The notes under the pieces: generated by a model
Database searches by the model: none
The model's input: the letters and a program-made list of their open reading frames with translations, nothing else
Told to the model about the DNA's origin: nothing
Origin: Rhodospirillaceae bacterium
GTDB taxonomy: Bacteria > Pseudomonadota > Alphaproteobacteria > Reyranellales > Reyranellaceae
NCBI GenBank assembly: GCA_009772935.1
Contig: WOUR01000024.1
Span: forward strand, 1-64,000
DNA: 64,000 nt
Direction of reading: 5' to 3'
Shown: positions 19,738 to 28,570 of the stretch, in pieces
Layout of the letters: each line of letters opens with the position of its first letter
How positions within the stretch are numbered: position 1 is the first letter of the stretch
Translations under genes and position numbers: made by a program

Positions 19738-20628
19738 ATGCTGACCGATCATCAAATCGAGACCTACCGCCGCGACGGATGTCTCGTGATCCCGCGCCTG
19801 ATCGAGGGAGAGCAGCTCGCCGAGCTTCGCTCGCTGACCGACCGGCTGGTCGCCGAGGCGCGCGGCGTCTCGGCCAATGACGATCTCTACGATCTCGAGC
19901 CCAGCCACAGCGCCACGATGCCGAGGGTACGCCGGCTGAAGCCCGCCATCTTCAAGCGCCATGCCTTCTTCCGCGATCTTGCCCGCGACCCGAAGATAAC
20001 GTCCCTCCTCGCGCCGCTCATAGGCCCCGCGATCCGCCTGCACGGCGGCAAGCTCAACATGAAGTCGGCGGGCTATGGCTCGCCGGTAGAGTGGCACCAG
20101 GACTGGGCCTTCTATCCGCACAGCAACGACGACGTGCTGGCGACCGGCATCTATCTCGACGATTGCGACGAGGCCAACGGGCCCCTCATGGTCGTGCCGG
20201 GCACGCATCACGGGCCGGTCCACGATCACCATGCCAATGGTCGCTTCTGCGGTGCGTTCGATCCCGAGCGGAGCGGCGTCGATGTCGGCAAGGCCATCCC
20301 CCTCATGGGCCCGGCGGGATCGATGACGATCCACCATGCCCGGTTGGTCCACGGCTCGGCGCTCAACCGGTCCAATCGCCAGCGCCGGCTCCTGTTGCAC
20401 GAATATGCCGCTGCCGATGCCTGGCCGCTGATGGGCGTCGCCGACTTCGATGAATTCAACGGCCGCATGGTGCTGGGCGAGCCGACGATCGAGCCGCGCG
20501 TCCGGCCGGCGCCCGTGCGCATGCCCCTGCCGCCGGCCGATCACCAGGGCTCGATCTACGAGAACCAGCGCGGCTCGGGCCGGCGCTTCTTCGACACCTA
20601 CGAGGAGCGGCCCGCTCTTGCCGGCTAG
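19738..20628 (+). CDS. phytanoyl-CoA dioxygenase (PhyH) family protein
   Basis: A 296-residue Fe(II)/2-oxoglutarate dioxygenase-like protein. LTDHQIETYRRDGCLVIPRLI is the classical PhyH opening. VEWHQDWAFYPHSNDD carries the HxD iron motif; TIHHARLVHGSALNRS provides the distal His, and RRLLLHEYAA the region of the 2OG-binding Arg. The C-terminus is Arg/Pro-rich. Members hydroxylate lipids or small natural products. Divergent from a second, unrelated 2OG oxygenase 45 bases away. A small exported protein follows 12 bases downstream and is probably cotranscribed. Confidence 0.9.
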   Translation: MLTDHQIETYRRDGCLVIPRLIEGEQLAELRSLTDRLVAEARGVSANDDLYDLEPSHSATMPRVRRLKPAIFKRHAFFRDLARDPKITSLLAPLIGPAIRLHGGKLNMKSAGYGSPVEWHQDWAFYPHSNDDVLATGIYLDDCDEANGPLMVVPGTHHGPVHDHHANGRFCGAFDPERSGVDVGKAIPLMGPAGSMTIHHARLVHGSALNRSNRQRRLLLHEYAAADAWPLMGVADFDEFNGRMVLGEPTIEPRVRPAPVRMPLPPADHQGSIYENQRGSGRRFFDTYEERPALAG

Positions 20629-20640
20629 GGCCACCCGCCC

Positions 20641-21195
20641 ATGATCAGGCGGCGGCACGCATTCCTAGCTGCCGGCATGCTGCTTGCCGCGCCGTCCGCG
20701 CACGCTCAACGCCTTCCATGGGCCGATTGGCTCGGCACCTATGCCGGCACCGCCCTATTTTATCGGTCGATCCCGCTGGAGGACATCGTCCCGGCGCCGA
20801 AGTCGCCGCGCGAGGAGTACGGCGACGGAACGCCCTTCGCCCTTCAGTTCGCCGTTCGTATCGTCGACGGCAACCCGGCGGTCTGGCTGCGCATCGATGG
20901 CGGGCCGATGCAGACGGACGAGGTCGGCGAAACGATGTTCTTCGGGCCAGTGACCGACGGTGTGGCCTTGCTGCGCTCGGCCGATGCGCGCGTGATGCCA
21001 CGTTCCGCGAGCCTCACGGCGCGGCCGAACCAGCTCGGGACGTCGGCGCTGTTCACCCACGCCGACGGCAGCTTCTGGCGGCGGTATTTCACCGCCACCT
21101 TCACGTCGGCCGGCGCCGACGTGATCCTCTGGGTCTTCGACGCCACGGGCACGCGGGCCCGCACGTGGCGTGGTTCCACGGTCCGTCGGCCCTGA
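20641..21195 (+). CDS. exported protein of unknown function
   Basis: A 184-residue protein with a signal peptide (RRRHAFLAAGMLLAAPSAHAQ). The mature part begins LPWADWLGTYAGTALFYRSIPLEDIVP and alternates short hydrophobic and polar stretches, suggesting a beta-sandwich or barrel-like fold. No cysteines, no catalytic motif I can name. It lies 12 bases behind the PhyH-type gene on the same strand, so it probably shares its transcript. I do not recognise a family. Confidence 0.65.
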   Translation: MIRRRHAFLAAGMLLAAPSAHAQRLPWADWLGTYAGTALFYRSIPLEDIVPAPKSPREEYGDGTPFALQFAVRIVDGNPAVWLRIDGGPMQTDEVGETMFFGPVTDGVALLRSADARVMPRSASLTARPNQLGTSALFTHADGSFWRRYFTATFTSAGADVILWVFDATGTRARTWRGSTVRRP

Positions 21196-21198
21196 GTC

Positions 21199-22284
21199 TC
21201 AGTCCGGCCGCGGCCCGAAATAATTCGACTGCGGCCGGATGAGGCGCCCACCCTTCTCCTGCTCGAAGATGTGCGCGCACCAACCCGCAGCGCGGCCGAC
21301 CGCGAACAGGGCGGTGAACGCACTGCGCGGCACCTCGAGCGCCTCCAGCAGCAGGGCCGTGTAGTATTCGACGTTGGTGTCGAGCCGCTGCTTGGGCTTG
21401 TGCTTGCGCAACGCGGCGATGGCGCTGCGCTCGACCTCGACCGCGAAGGCCAGCCGGCCGGCCGTCTGCGGTAGCGTCGCGACGGCCTTCTTCAGCACGT
21501 CGGCCCGGGGATCGCGCTTCTTGTAGACACGATGGCCGAAGCCCATCAGGCGCGTCCCTTTGGCGAAGGCTTTGTCCAGCCACGCCTCGGCGCGCTCGGG
21601 CGATCCGATCTCGTCGAACATGTCGAGCACCGGGCCGGGCGCCCCGCCGTGCAGAGGCCCCTTCAACGCGCAGAGCGCCGCCAGCACCGAAGAGATGAGT
21701 CCGGCGCGGGTCGAGGCGACGACCCTCGCGGTGAACGTCGAGGCGTTGAAGCCATGATCGGTGACCGTCGCGAGATAGGTGTCGAGACCTTTCTCGAAGG
21801 CCACGCCGGCGCGCTCGCCGCGGATCATGCGCAAGAGATCCTGCGCCGTCGTGAGCGTCGGATCCGGCGCAAGGGCCGGCTTCGAGTCGGCCGCCCGCAG
21901 CAGCGCCGCCAGGAAGACTGGGAGCGCTCCGCAGACCAGGTAGTGGTGCGGCATCGGATCGGAATCCGGCAACATGCCGAGGCCGACACGCAGCCCCTCC
22001 ACCGGACCGAGCCCCTTGGAGGCGCCCAGCAGCTTCGGAACATCCGCGAAGGCGCGCTCGCGTGCCGCGGCCAGTCCGGCCCGGACCGCCGTCTCGTCGC
22101 CGCCGCCCTCGGCGAAGCTTTCCCAGAGGAGCGCGGCGACGCCCTCGAAGCCACGCGTGCGGACGAGGTCCTCGATCGTTTGTCCGCGGACGATCAGCCG
22201 GCCGGCCTCCCCGTCCACCTCGCTCATCACCGTGTCGGCCACGATCACGCCGTCGAGCCCGCTGTCCACCCGTGTCTGCAGCAT
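21199..22284 (-). CDS. citrate synthase-family enzyme with Glu at the catalytic Asp position
   Basis: A 361-residue protein with the citrate-synthase blocks FEGVAALLWESF, DHGFNASTFTARVVAST, GPLHGGAPG (H212) and GFGHRVYKKRDPRADVL (H251). The usual NVDFY motif reads NVEYY, putting Glu306 where the catalytic Asp is expected. AGWCAHIFEQ is the C-terminal signature. It may be a citrate, methylcitrate or other Claisen-condensing enzyme; the substitution makes the reaction uncertain. GGGGA lies seven bases before the start. Divergent from a second family member that carries a DNA-binding domain. Confidence 0.85.
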   Translation of the reverse strand: MLQTRVDSGLDGVIVADTVMSEVDGEAGRLIVRGQTIEDLVRTRGFEGVAALLWESFAEGGGDETAVRAGLAAARERAFADVPKLLGASKGLGPVEGLRVGLGMLPDSDPMPHHYLVCGALPVFLAALLRAADSKPALAPDPTLTTAQDLLRMIRGERAGVAFEKGLDTYLATVTDHGFNASTFTARVVASTRAGLISSVLAALCALKGPLHGGAPGPVLDMFDEIGSPERAEAWLDKAFAKGTRLMGFGHRVYKKRDPRADVLKKAVATLPQTAGRLAFAVEVERSAIAALRKHKPKQRLDTNVEYYTALLLEALEVPRSAFTALFAVGRAAGWCAHIFEQEKGGRLIRPQSNYFGPRPD

Positions 22285-22297
22285 CGCAAATCCCCTT

Positions 22298-22313
22298 GTT
22301 GAGTGGGCTCAAC
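22298..22313. promoter_or_regulatory. candidate operator, inverted repeat GTTGAG-TGGG-CTCAAC
   Basis: Perfect 6-base arms with a 4-base centre, 14 bases before the start of the minus-strand citrate-synthase gene, in its leader. Well placed for a repressor of that gene; the HTH-bearing partner encoded on the other side is an obvious candidate binder, by inference. Confidence 0.45.
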
Positions 22314-22334
22314 ATTCGATCCAGCCTATGTATT

Positions 22335-22346
22335 GTCAATATTGAC
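22335..22346. promoter_or_regulatory. palindrome GTCAATATTGAC in the divergent citrate-synthase promoter region
   Basis: A perfect 12-base palindrome. It overlaps a minus-strand TTGACA (22334-22339) that could be a -35 element for the minus-strand gene, and a plus-strand TTGTCA (22333-22338) spaced 18 bases from CATAAT (22357-22362). If the plus promoter is real, the HTH-citrate synthase message would start at or near its ATG, consistent with the lack of a clear ribosome-binding site there. Confidence 0.45.
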
Positions 22347-22367
22347 TGACTTAATCCATAATAAGAA

Positions 22368-23573
22368 ATGGCAATCGAATGGCTCACCTCCAAGGAAGCG
22401 GCGCGGCGCCTGGGCGTTTCGGCGGCCACGCTCTACGCTTATGTCAGTAGAGGCCTGCTGCGCTCGGAAGCCACGAGTGGCCAGCGTGAGCGGCGTTACA
22501 GGGCCGATGACATCGCGCAACTGAAGCGTCGCCGCGACGTCGGCCGCAAGGCCGAGTCGATCGCCGCCAATGCGCTCGACTTCGGCACGCCCGTTCTGGA
22601 GTCCTCGCTCACGCTGATCGAGAATGGCCGCCTCTTCTATCGCGGCCAAGACGCGGCCCGGCTGGCGCGCAACAGCTCCCTGGAACAGGTCGCGCAGCTC
22701 CTCTGGGACTGTGACGATCGGCCCTTCGCCGCCCGCAACCTCCCCCCCTTGTCCGCCGCCCTACGCAGCGCCTGGCAGGCCGCCTCGGCTCTTCCCGCCG
22801 TCGATGCCTGCCTCGTGTTGCTGCCGCCCGCGTCGCGCTGGGACCATCCGAGCTGGGTGGAGGACCGCCCTGCCATGCTCGAGACCGGCGCGCGCATCCT
22901 GCGGCTGCTCGCGGCCGCGGTAACCGGGCAGCCGCTCTCCGGCCAGCCGATCCACGAGCAGGTCGCCTCGGCCTGGAACGTCCCGCCCGAGCACGCGCCT
23001 CTGATCCGCGCCGCCCTCGTCCTCTCCGCTGACCACGAGTTCAACGCCTCTGCCTTCGCCGCACGTGTCGTGGCCTCGACCGGCGCGAATCTCTATGCCT
23101 CGACGATGGCAGGACTGTTGGCAATCAACGGCCCGCGTCACGGTGGCCTGACGCGGCAGGTGGCGGCCCTCCTCGCCGATCTTGCGGAAACGCCCGACAT
23201 CGACGCCGAGATCGCGCGCCGGGTAAGCGAGCGAATCTACATCCCGGGGTTCGGCCACCAGCTCTATCCGGACGGCGACGTTCGCGCTCTCGTCCTCTTC
23301 GCGTTGATGCGCGAGCTCGTCCCGGACTCTGCAGAGCTGTCTTTCGCCGAGCGCGTGGCAAGCGCCGTCGAGCAGCAGATCGACCGCAAGCCGACCGTCG
23401 ATTTCGCGATGGTGACCCTCTCGCGCGCTCTCGGCCTGCCGAAAGGTTCTGCGCTGGCCCTGTTCCTCCTCGGACGGACCGTCGGATGGATCGCGCATGC
23501 CATCGAGCAAGCCGCACACGGTGCGCTGATTCGCCCGCGTGCGCGCTATACGGGGCCGCGTCCGCCCGCCTGA
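22368..23573 (+). CDS. citrate synthase-family protein with N-terminal helix-turn-helix
   Basis: A 401-residue fusion. Residues 1-55 (WLTSKEAARRLGVSAATLYAY, ERRYRADDIAQL) form an excisionase/MerR-like DNA-binding helix-turn-helix with a wing. The remainder is a citrate-synthase fold: ADHEFNASAFAARVVAST, INGPRHGG (H258), GFGHQLYPDGDVRA (H297), PTVDFAMV (D345) and GRTVGWIAHAIEQ, so the His/His/Asp catalytic set looks intact. The combination suggests either a metabolite-sensing regulator or an enzyme that controls its own locus. No strong ribosome-binding site precedes the ATG. It diverges from a plain citrate-synthase-family gene with two palindromes between them. Confidence 0.88.
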   Translation: MAIEWLTSKEAARRLGVSAATLYAYVSRGLLRSEATSGQRERRYRADDIAQLKRRRDVGRKAESIAANALDFGTPVLESSLTLIENGRLFYRGQDAARLARNSSLEQVAQLLWDCDDRPFAARNLPPLSAALRSAWQAASALPAVDACLVLLPPASRWDHPSWVEDRPAMLETGARILRLLAAAVTGQPLSGQPIHEQVASAWNVPPEHAPLIRAALVLSADHEFNASAFAARVVASTGANLYASTMAGLLAINGPRHGGLTRQVAALLADLAETPDIDAEIARRVSERIYIPGFGHQLYPDGDVRALVLFALMRELVPDSAELSFAERVASAVEQQIDRKPTVDFAMVTLSRALGLPKGSALALFLLGRTVGWIAHAIEQAAHGALIRPRARYTGPRPPA

Positions 23574-23647
23574 TCCGCACCTCGTCGGTTATCCACCAAA
23601 ACGCTTTCTTGCGAGGGCCGCACGCGCGTGCTTAACGTCGCGCTTTA

Positions 23648-24613
23648 GTGACAAACAATCGCGCGGGCGTGCCGAGGTTGCCCCACCTTCTCGGCATCGA
23701 AGGTCTTTCGCCTGAAACGATTTCGGGCTTGCTCGACCTATCTGAAACCTACATCGACCAGAACAGGTCCGTCGACAAACGGCGCGACCGGCTCGCCGGC
23801 CGCACCATCATCAACCTGTTCTTCGAGAATTCGACGCGGACGCGGACGAGCTTCGAGGTTGCCGCCAAGCGACTCGGCGCCGACGTCATCAACATGGATG
23901 TCGCCACCTCGTCCGTGCGGAAGGGCGAGACCCTGCTCGACACGGCGATGACGCTGAACGCCATGCGGCCCGACGCCATCGTCGTGCGCCACCACGAATC
24001 AGGCGCCGTCAATCTCCTGTCGCAGAAGGTCAATTGCGCCGTCATCAACGCCGGCGACGGGCAGCACGAACATCCGACCCAGGCTCTGCTCGACGCGCTG
24101 ACCATCCGCCGCCGACGGGGCAATCTCGAAGGCCTGCTGGTGGCGATCTGCGGCGACATCATGCACAGCCGCGTCGCCCGCTCGAACATCCACCTTCTGC
24201 AGATCATGGGCGCCCGCGTGCGCGTGGTCGGCCCGCCGACGCTGATGCCGACCGACGTCGACAAGCTGGGCGTCGAGGTCCACTACAGCATGAAGACGGG
24301 CCTGAAGGATGTCGACATCGTCATGATGCTGCGGCTGCAGACCGAGCGGATGCAGGGCTCGTTCGTTCCCTCGATCAGCGAATATTTCCATTTCTTCGGT
24401 CTCGACCGCGTCAAGCTCGAATATGCCAAGCCCGACGCCCTGATCATGCATCCCGGCCCGATGAACCGCGGCGTCGAGATCGACTCGGAAGTCGCCGACG
24501 ATCTCGACCGCAGCGTGATCCACGAACAGGTCGAGATGGGCGTCACCGTGCGCATGGCGTGCCTGGATGCCTTGATCGGCGGGCAGCGCAACCAGATCGG
24601 GAACGGGGCATGA
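23648..24613 (+). CDS. pyrB: aspartate carbamoyltransferase catalytic subunit
   Basis: A 321-residue ATCase. [20 protein letters not shown] carries the carbamoyl-phosphate site (STRT); GEHP-type contacts appear as [12 protein letters not shown], and the C-terminal [12 protein letters not shown] region binds aspartate. It condenses carbamoyl phosphate and aspartate, the first committed step of pyrimidine synthesis. The assigned start is GTG. Its stop overlaps the next start (ATGA), the same 4-base overlap known for pyrB and the inactive dihydroorotase-like subunit of pseudomonads. No pyrI regulatory-chain gene is present. Confidence 0.97.
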   Translation: MTNNRAGVPRLPHLLGIEGLSPETISGLLDLSETYIDQNRSVDKRRDRLAGRTIINLFFENSTRTRTSFEVAAKRLGADVINMDVATSSVRKGETLLDTAMTLNAMRPDAIVVRHHESGAVNLLSQKVNCAVINAGDGQHEHPTQALLDALTIRRRRGNLEGLLVAICGDIMHSRVARSNIHLLQIMGARVRVVGPPTLMPTDVDKLGVEVHYSMKTGLKDVDIVMMLRLQTERMQGSFVPSISEYFHFFGLDRVKLEYAKPDALIMHPGPMNRGVEIDSEVADDLDRSVIHEQVEMGVTVRMACLDALIGGQRNQIGNGA

Positions 24614-25959
24614 GCGGCAAGATCGACAAGCTCGCACCGCCGCATGCCGGCTCGACCGCCTACATCAACGCCCGCATCGTCGATCCGACCGCCAACTCGG
24701 AATATCTCGGCGCCGTCCTGATCAGCGACGGCAAGATCGCCGACTTCGGCCCCAACCTCTTCGCCTCCGGTGCGCCCTACGGCATCCAGTCGGTCGACTG
24801 CCGCGGCTACTATCTGGCGCCCGGCCTGGTCGACACGCGCGTGCATACGGGCGAGCCGGGCGAGGAGCACAAGGAGACACTGGAAAGCGCCGGCGCCGCC
24901 GCCGCGGTCGGCGGCATCACCTCGATGGTGCTGCTGCCGGACACCGAGCCGCCGTTCGACGACGCCTCGCTGATCGAGTTCGTGGCGCGCCGCGCCCGTC
25001 AGGTCAAGCTCGCCAACATGTATGCCTACGGCGCGCTGACGGTGGGCCTCGAGGGCAAGGAGCTGGCGGAAATCGGACTGCTGGCCGAGGCCGGTGCCGT
25101 GGCCTTCACGGATGCCGACCATGCGGTCGCCAACGCCCAGGTGATGCGGCGCGCGCTCTATTACGCCAAGACCTTCGATGCGCTGATCGTCCATCTGCCG
25201 CAGGAGCCAACCCTGTCGGGCGGCACCATGACCAGCGGCGCGATGGCGACACGGCTCGGCCTGTCGGGCAATCCCCCCCTCGCGGAAGTCATGATGGTCG
25301 AGCGTGACATCCGGCTGGCCGAGATGACCGGCGGCCGCATGCACCTGACCAAGATCTCGACGGCGGAGTCGGTCGAGGTGATCGCCGCCGCCAAGGCGCG
25401 CGGGCTCAGGATCACCTGCGATACCGCCGCGCCGTACTTTGCACTGAACGATCTCGCGGTCGGCGACTACCGCACTTTCGGCAAGCTGGTGCCGCCGCTG
25501 CGCGCCGAGAAGGACCGGGTGGCCGTCGTCGAGGGGTTGAAGGACGGCACGATCGACGCGATCGTCTCCGATCACCGGCCGCAGGACCAGGACAGCAAGC
25601 GCGTGCCTTTCGCCCAGGCGGAGCCGGGCGGAATCGGGCTGGAGACCCTGTTGCCGATCTCGCTCGAACTCGTGCACGGCGGCCACCTCACCCTGCCGCG
25701 GCTGTTCCAGCTCCTCTCTTCAAAGCCGGCATCGCTGTTCGGCCTGCCCGCCGGCAAGCTCGCCAAGGGGGCCCCGGCGGACCTGGTCCTGTTCGATGCA
25801 GACTATGCGTGGCGGATCGATCGAGACGATCTGTGGAGCAAGACCAAGAACTCGCCGTTCGACGAACGCCCGGTCCAGGGTCGCGTCCTGGCGACGATCG
25901 TCGGCGGCCGGACGATCTACCGCGACGACAGCTTCGCCGCGGAGGCGGCGGCCGCCTAA
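24610..25959 (+). CDS. dihydroorotase-like protein, probably non-catalytic (PyrX/PyrC' type)
   Basis: A 449-residue amidohydrolase of the class I dihydroorotase group ([44 protein letters not shown]). Key metal ligands are altered: the first His of the HxH pair is Arg77 (RVH), and the later His of the HLTHVS-type motif is Lys248 (HLTKIS). D168, H195 and D321 remain. In Pseudomonas an inactive dihydroorotase-like PyrC' assembles with PyrB and overlaps it by four bases, exactly as here. I infer a structural partner of ATCase, with the active dihydroorotase encoded elsewhere. Confidence 0.85.
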   Translation: MSGKIDKLAPPHAGSTAYINARIVDPTANSEYLGAVLISDGKIADFGPNLFASGAPYGIQSVDCRGYYLAPGLVDTRVHTGEPGEEHKETLESAGAAAAVGGITSMVLLPDTEPPFDDASLIEFVARRARQVKLANMYAYGALTVGLEGKELAEIGLLAEAGAVAFTDADHAVANAQVMRRALYYAKTFDALIVHLPQEPTLSGGTMTSGAMATRLGLSGNPPLAEVMMVERDIRLAEMTGGRMHLTKISTAESVEVIAAAKARGLRITCDTAAPYFALNDLAVGDYRTFGKLVPPLRAEKDRVAVVEGLKDGTIDAIVSDHRPQDQDSKRVPFAQAEPGGIGLETLLPISLELVHGGHLTLPRLFQLLSSKPASLFGLPAGKLAKGAPADLVLFDADYAWRIDRDDLWSKTKNSPFDERPVQGRVLATIVGGRTIYRDDSFAAEAAAA

Positions 25960-26020
25960 CCGATGCCTTCAAACGGCCATCTGGTCTGATATGGTCGTTT
26001 CGTCTTTCAACGGGGAACCG

Positions 26021-26830
26021 ATGATGCTCCGGCACTCACTTCTTCTCGGCGTCGCGACGGTCGCGCTCGCCGGCACCGCCCACGCCCAGCAGCGTGGCGG
26101 CTCGCGCGACGACCTTCTGGACACGCTGACCCGCCACATCCAGATCTGCAGCGAGATCACCGAAACCCAGGCACGCCTGTCCTGCTACGACCGCCTGCAG
26201 ACGCAGGTCGGCGGCGTGCAGGCCCCGGCAGGGGCACCCGCGGCGGCAGCGGCACCCGCACCAGGGACCGCACCGACGCCGACGCCGCTGCAGGCGACCC
26301 CGACGCCGCTTTCGCCGATGCCCAGCACCGGCTCCTCGATCAGCGCTGCCCCCCTGACACCTCAGCCTCTGGGCGTGCCGGGCGGCGGCACCGCGACCCT
26401 GGGCGCCCCCCAGCCGCTCGGCACTCCGGCTCCAGCCCCCTACGATCCCAACGCCGCGTTCGACCCCAGCAAGTCCACCTATCGTCCCCCGGAGGCGTTG
26501 GGCCCGAAGCCGCAGCCGCAAGCCCGCCGCAGCGGTCCGCGGCCGGTGCCGAACTTCGCGACGCCGCAGCCGCTGGTCACCATCGGCGCCAACAACCTCA
26601 CCTACGGGCCCTCGCGGTACTGGCAGGTCACGATCGTGCTTAAGTCCAACATCCAGCGCCCGATCGACACGCAGGCGGTCTGCACCTTCATGAACGGCAG
26701 CCGCGCCCTGGAGGACGCCTATTACGGTCCGGTGTCGATCCAGCCGGGCGAGCAGATCACCACCGAGCTGATCGGGCCGCCGACCACGGCCTATGTGGAT
26801 TCGACGAACTGCAGGCTCCTGAGCCCGTAG
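26021..26830 (+). CDS. exported Pro/Ala-rich protein of unknown function
   Basis: A 269-residue protein. Signal peptide MMLRHSLLLGVATVALAGTAHAQ; then a short helical domain with two cysteines (HIQICSEITETQARLSCYDRLQ), a pattern seen in many proteobacterial envelope proteins. Residues ~70-170 are a low-complexity Pro/Ala/Thr linker. A C-terminal folded domain follows (LVTIGANNLTYGPSRYWQVTIVL, VCTFMNGSRALEDAYYGPV). GGGGA precedes the chosen start. Function not recognised. plsY follows nine bases downstream, so cotranscription is likely. Confidence 0.75.
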   Translation: MMLRHSLLLGVATVALAGTAHAQQRGGSRDDLLDTLTRHIQICSEITETQARLSCYDRLQTQVGGVQAPAGAPAAAAAPAPGTAPTPTPLQATPTPLSPMPSTGSSISAAPLTPQPLGVPGGGTATLGAPQPLGTPAPAPYDPNAAFDPSKSTYRPPEALGPKPQPQARRSGPRPVPNFATPQPLVTIGANNLTYGPSRYWQVTIVLKSNIQRPIDTQAVCTFMNGSRALEDAYYGPVSIQPGEQITTELIGPPTTAYVDSTNCRLLSP

Positions 26831-26839
26831 GACGCGGCG

Positions 26840-27448
26840 ATGATCTCGACCCTGATCCTCATGGCCGGCCCGTTCCTGATGGGCTACCTGATGGGCTCGA
26901 TTCCGTTCGGATTGCTGCTGACGCGCGCTGCAGGACTGGGTGACATTCGCAACGTCGGCTCCGGCAACATCGGTGCCACCAACGTGCTGCGCACCGGCCG
27001 AAAGGGCCTGGCCGCCGCGACGTTGCTGTTCGACGCGCTGAAGGGCGTCGCGGCCGTCCTGATCGCCGACCAGGTGGGACAGCTTCCCGCGGTCGGTGCC
27101 GCCGCAGGTGCGGTGCTGGGCCACATGTTCCCGGTGTGGCTGGGCTTCAAGGGCGGCAAGGGTGTCGCCACGACGCTCGGGGTCATGTGGGGCCTGTCGT
27201 GGCCGGTCGGCGCCATTGCCTGCGCGGCTTGGCTGATTCTGGCTGCGGTCTTCCGCTACTCCTCGCTGGCGGCCCTGCTCAGCGTCGTGATCGCCGCCAT
27301 CGCCTCGTGGTTCCTGACCGATCCACGCGCCGCGATGCTACTCACGCTGCTGGTGCCGCTCGTGTGGGCGCGCCATCACGAGAACATCGCGCGCCTACTC
27401 AACGGGACGGAACCCAAGATCGGCCAGGGCAAGAAGCAGGCCGCCTGA
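26840..27448 (+). CDS. plsY: acyl-phosphate:glycerol-3-phosphate acyltransferase
   Basis: A 202-residue membrane protein with five predicted helices. The three PlsY motifs are visible: GYLMGSIPFGLLLTR, RNVGSGNIGATNVLRTG (glycerol-phosphate binding) and GHMFPVWLGFKGGKGVATTLG. It makes lysophosphatidic acid from acyl-phosphate, the first membrane phospholipid step. It directly follows the exported Pro/Ala-rich protein. Its stop abuts that of the convergent solute-binding protein with no gap. Confidence 0.97.
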   Translation: MISTLILMAGPFLMGYLMGSIPFGLLLTRAAGLGDIRNVGSGNIGATNVLRTGRKGLAAATLLFDALKGVAAVLIADQVGQLPAVGAAAGAVLGHMFPVWLGFKGGKGVATTLGVMWGLSWPVGAIACAAWLILAAVFRYSSLAALLSVVIAAIASWFLTDPRAAMLLTLLVPLVWARHHENIARLLNGTEPKIGQGKKQAA

Positions 27449-28462
27449 TCACTTACGGGCGGCCTTGCCCTCGTAGCGCCTCGTCCACTCCGCGAGGATG
27501 CGCGCCCGGTTCTCCGACGCCCAGGCGAAGTCGTTCCCGATCATCGATGCGGCTACTCCCGCGGGATAATCGGGAATGTTGCTGGAGATGCCGGCAATCG
27601 CGACCTGGCTGACGAACGACGCGTACAGTTCGTTGGCCCGCCGGCTGGCCGCAAAGTCCATGAGCCGCCGCGCGGCCTCCGGCTTCTTCGTGCCGCGCAG
27701 GATCGCCGCGGCGTCCATGTCCCAGCCGCCGCCCTCCTTCATCATGAGGCCCTCGATCGGCGCGCCCTTCTGGCGAGCGCTGGCCGCCGCCAGCTCGTAG
27801 GAAATACCGACCGGAAATTCGCCGGACGCCGCCTGACGGCAGGGCCGGGTGCCGGAATGTTCATAGACGGCAATGTTCTCATGGAGCTTGTCCATGAATT
27901 CCCAGGCCTTGGCCTCACCGAACATCTGGATCCAGGCCGAAACGTGGAAATAGCCCGTTCCCGACGAGGCCGGATGCGGCATGGTCAGCTTACCCTTGAA
28001 GCGCGGATCCAGCAGCTCGAACCACGATTGCGGCTTCGGCAACGAGAGCTTCCGCGCCTCTATGGTATTGAAACAGACGGCGGCGACCCATGCTTCCATG
28101 CCAACCCACGCAGGCGGAACAGCGGGATCACGAAACGCCGGTTTGATCGCCGCCAGGTTCCTGGGCGCATAGGGTTCGAGCAGGCCACGCCGGTCCAGCA
28201 GCAGCATCGACGTCACCGCCAGTCCCCAGATCGCATCGCCGCGCTGTTGCCCCTGCTCCGCCAGGATCCTCGCCGTGACAACGCCCGTCGAATCGCGGTT
28301 CCACTGGATCTCGACATCGGGGTTCTCGGCCTCGAACGTCTTCTTGAAGTCGTTGAGGTTCTCGATCTCGAGGGTCGAATAGACCTCGATCCGCGTACGG
28401 TCCTGCGCCGTCGCCGCCGAGGCCGCCAGCACGCCCAGGATCCCGGCCCACCATCTCGTCAT
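27449..28462 (-). CDS. ABC transporter periplasmic solute-binding protein (family 1, iron/phosphonate-like)
   Basis: A 337-residue protein with a signal peptide (MTRWWAGILGVLAASAATAQ). The body (RIEVYSTLEIENLNDFKKTF, FNTIEARKLSLPKP, SWFELLDPRFKGKLTMPHPASSGTGYFHV, GGGWDMDAAAILRGTKKPEAARRLMDF) matches type-2 periplasmic-binding proteins of the ferric iron / 2-aminoethylphosphonate / thiamine group. No permease or ATPase gene neighbours it, so its transporter partner is elsewhere or absent. The start was chosen at the signal peptide; the 24 upstream codons look non-coding. Ligand unknown. Confidence 0.85.
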   Translation of the reverse strand: MTRWWAGILGVLAASAATAQDRTRIEVYSTLEIENLNDFKKTFEAENPDVEIQWNRDSTGVVTARILAEQGQQRGDAIWGLAVTSMLLLDRRGLLEPYAPRNLAAIKPAFRDPAVPPAWVGMEAWVAAVCFNTIEARKLSLPKPQSWFELLDPRFKGKLTMPHPASSGTGYFHVSAWIQMFGEAKAWEFMDKLHENIAVYEHSGTRPCRQAASGEFPVGISYELAAASARQKGAPIEGLMMKEGGGWDMDAAAILRGTKKPEAARRLMDFAASRRANELYASFVSQVAIAGISSNIPDYPAGVAASMIGNDFAWASENRARILAEWTRRYEGKAARK

Positions 28463-28570
28463 CGCACATGCCTTCGCAGCTACCGCCGCGAGCAGGCTCC
28501 CGGCAACACATGGCTCATATATCCACCCGACCAATGCAGGTCGCCTATAATCCTGTCATAGCAGCGGCGC

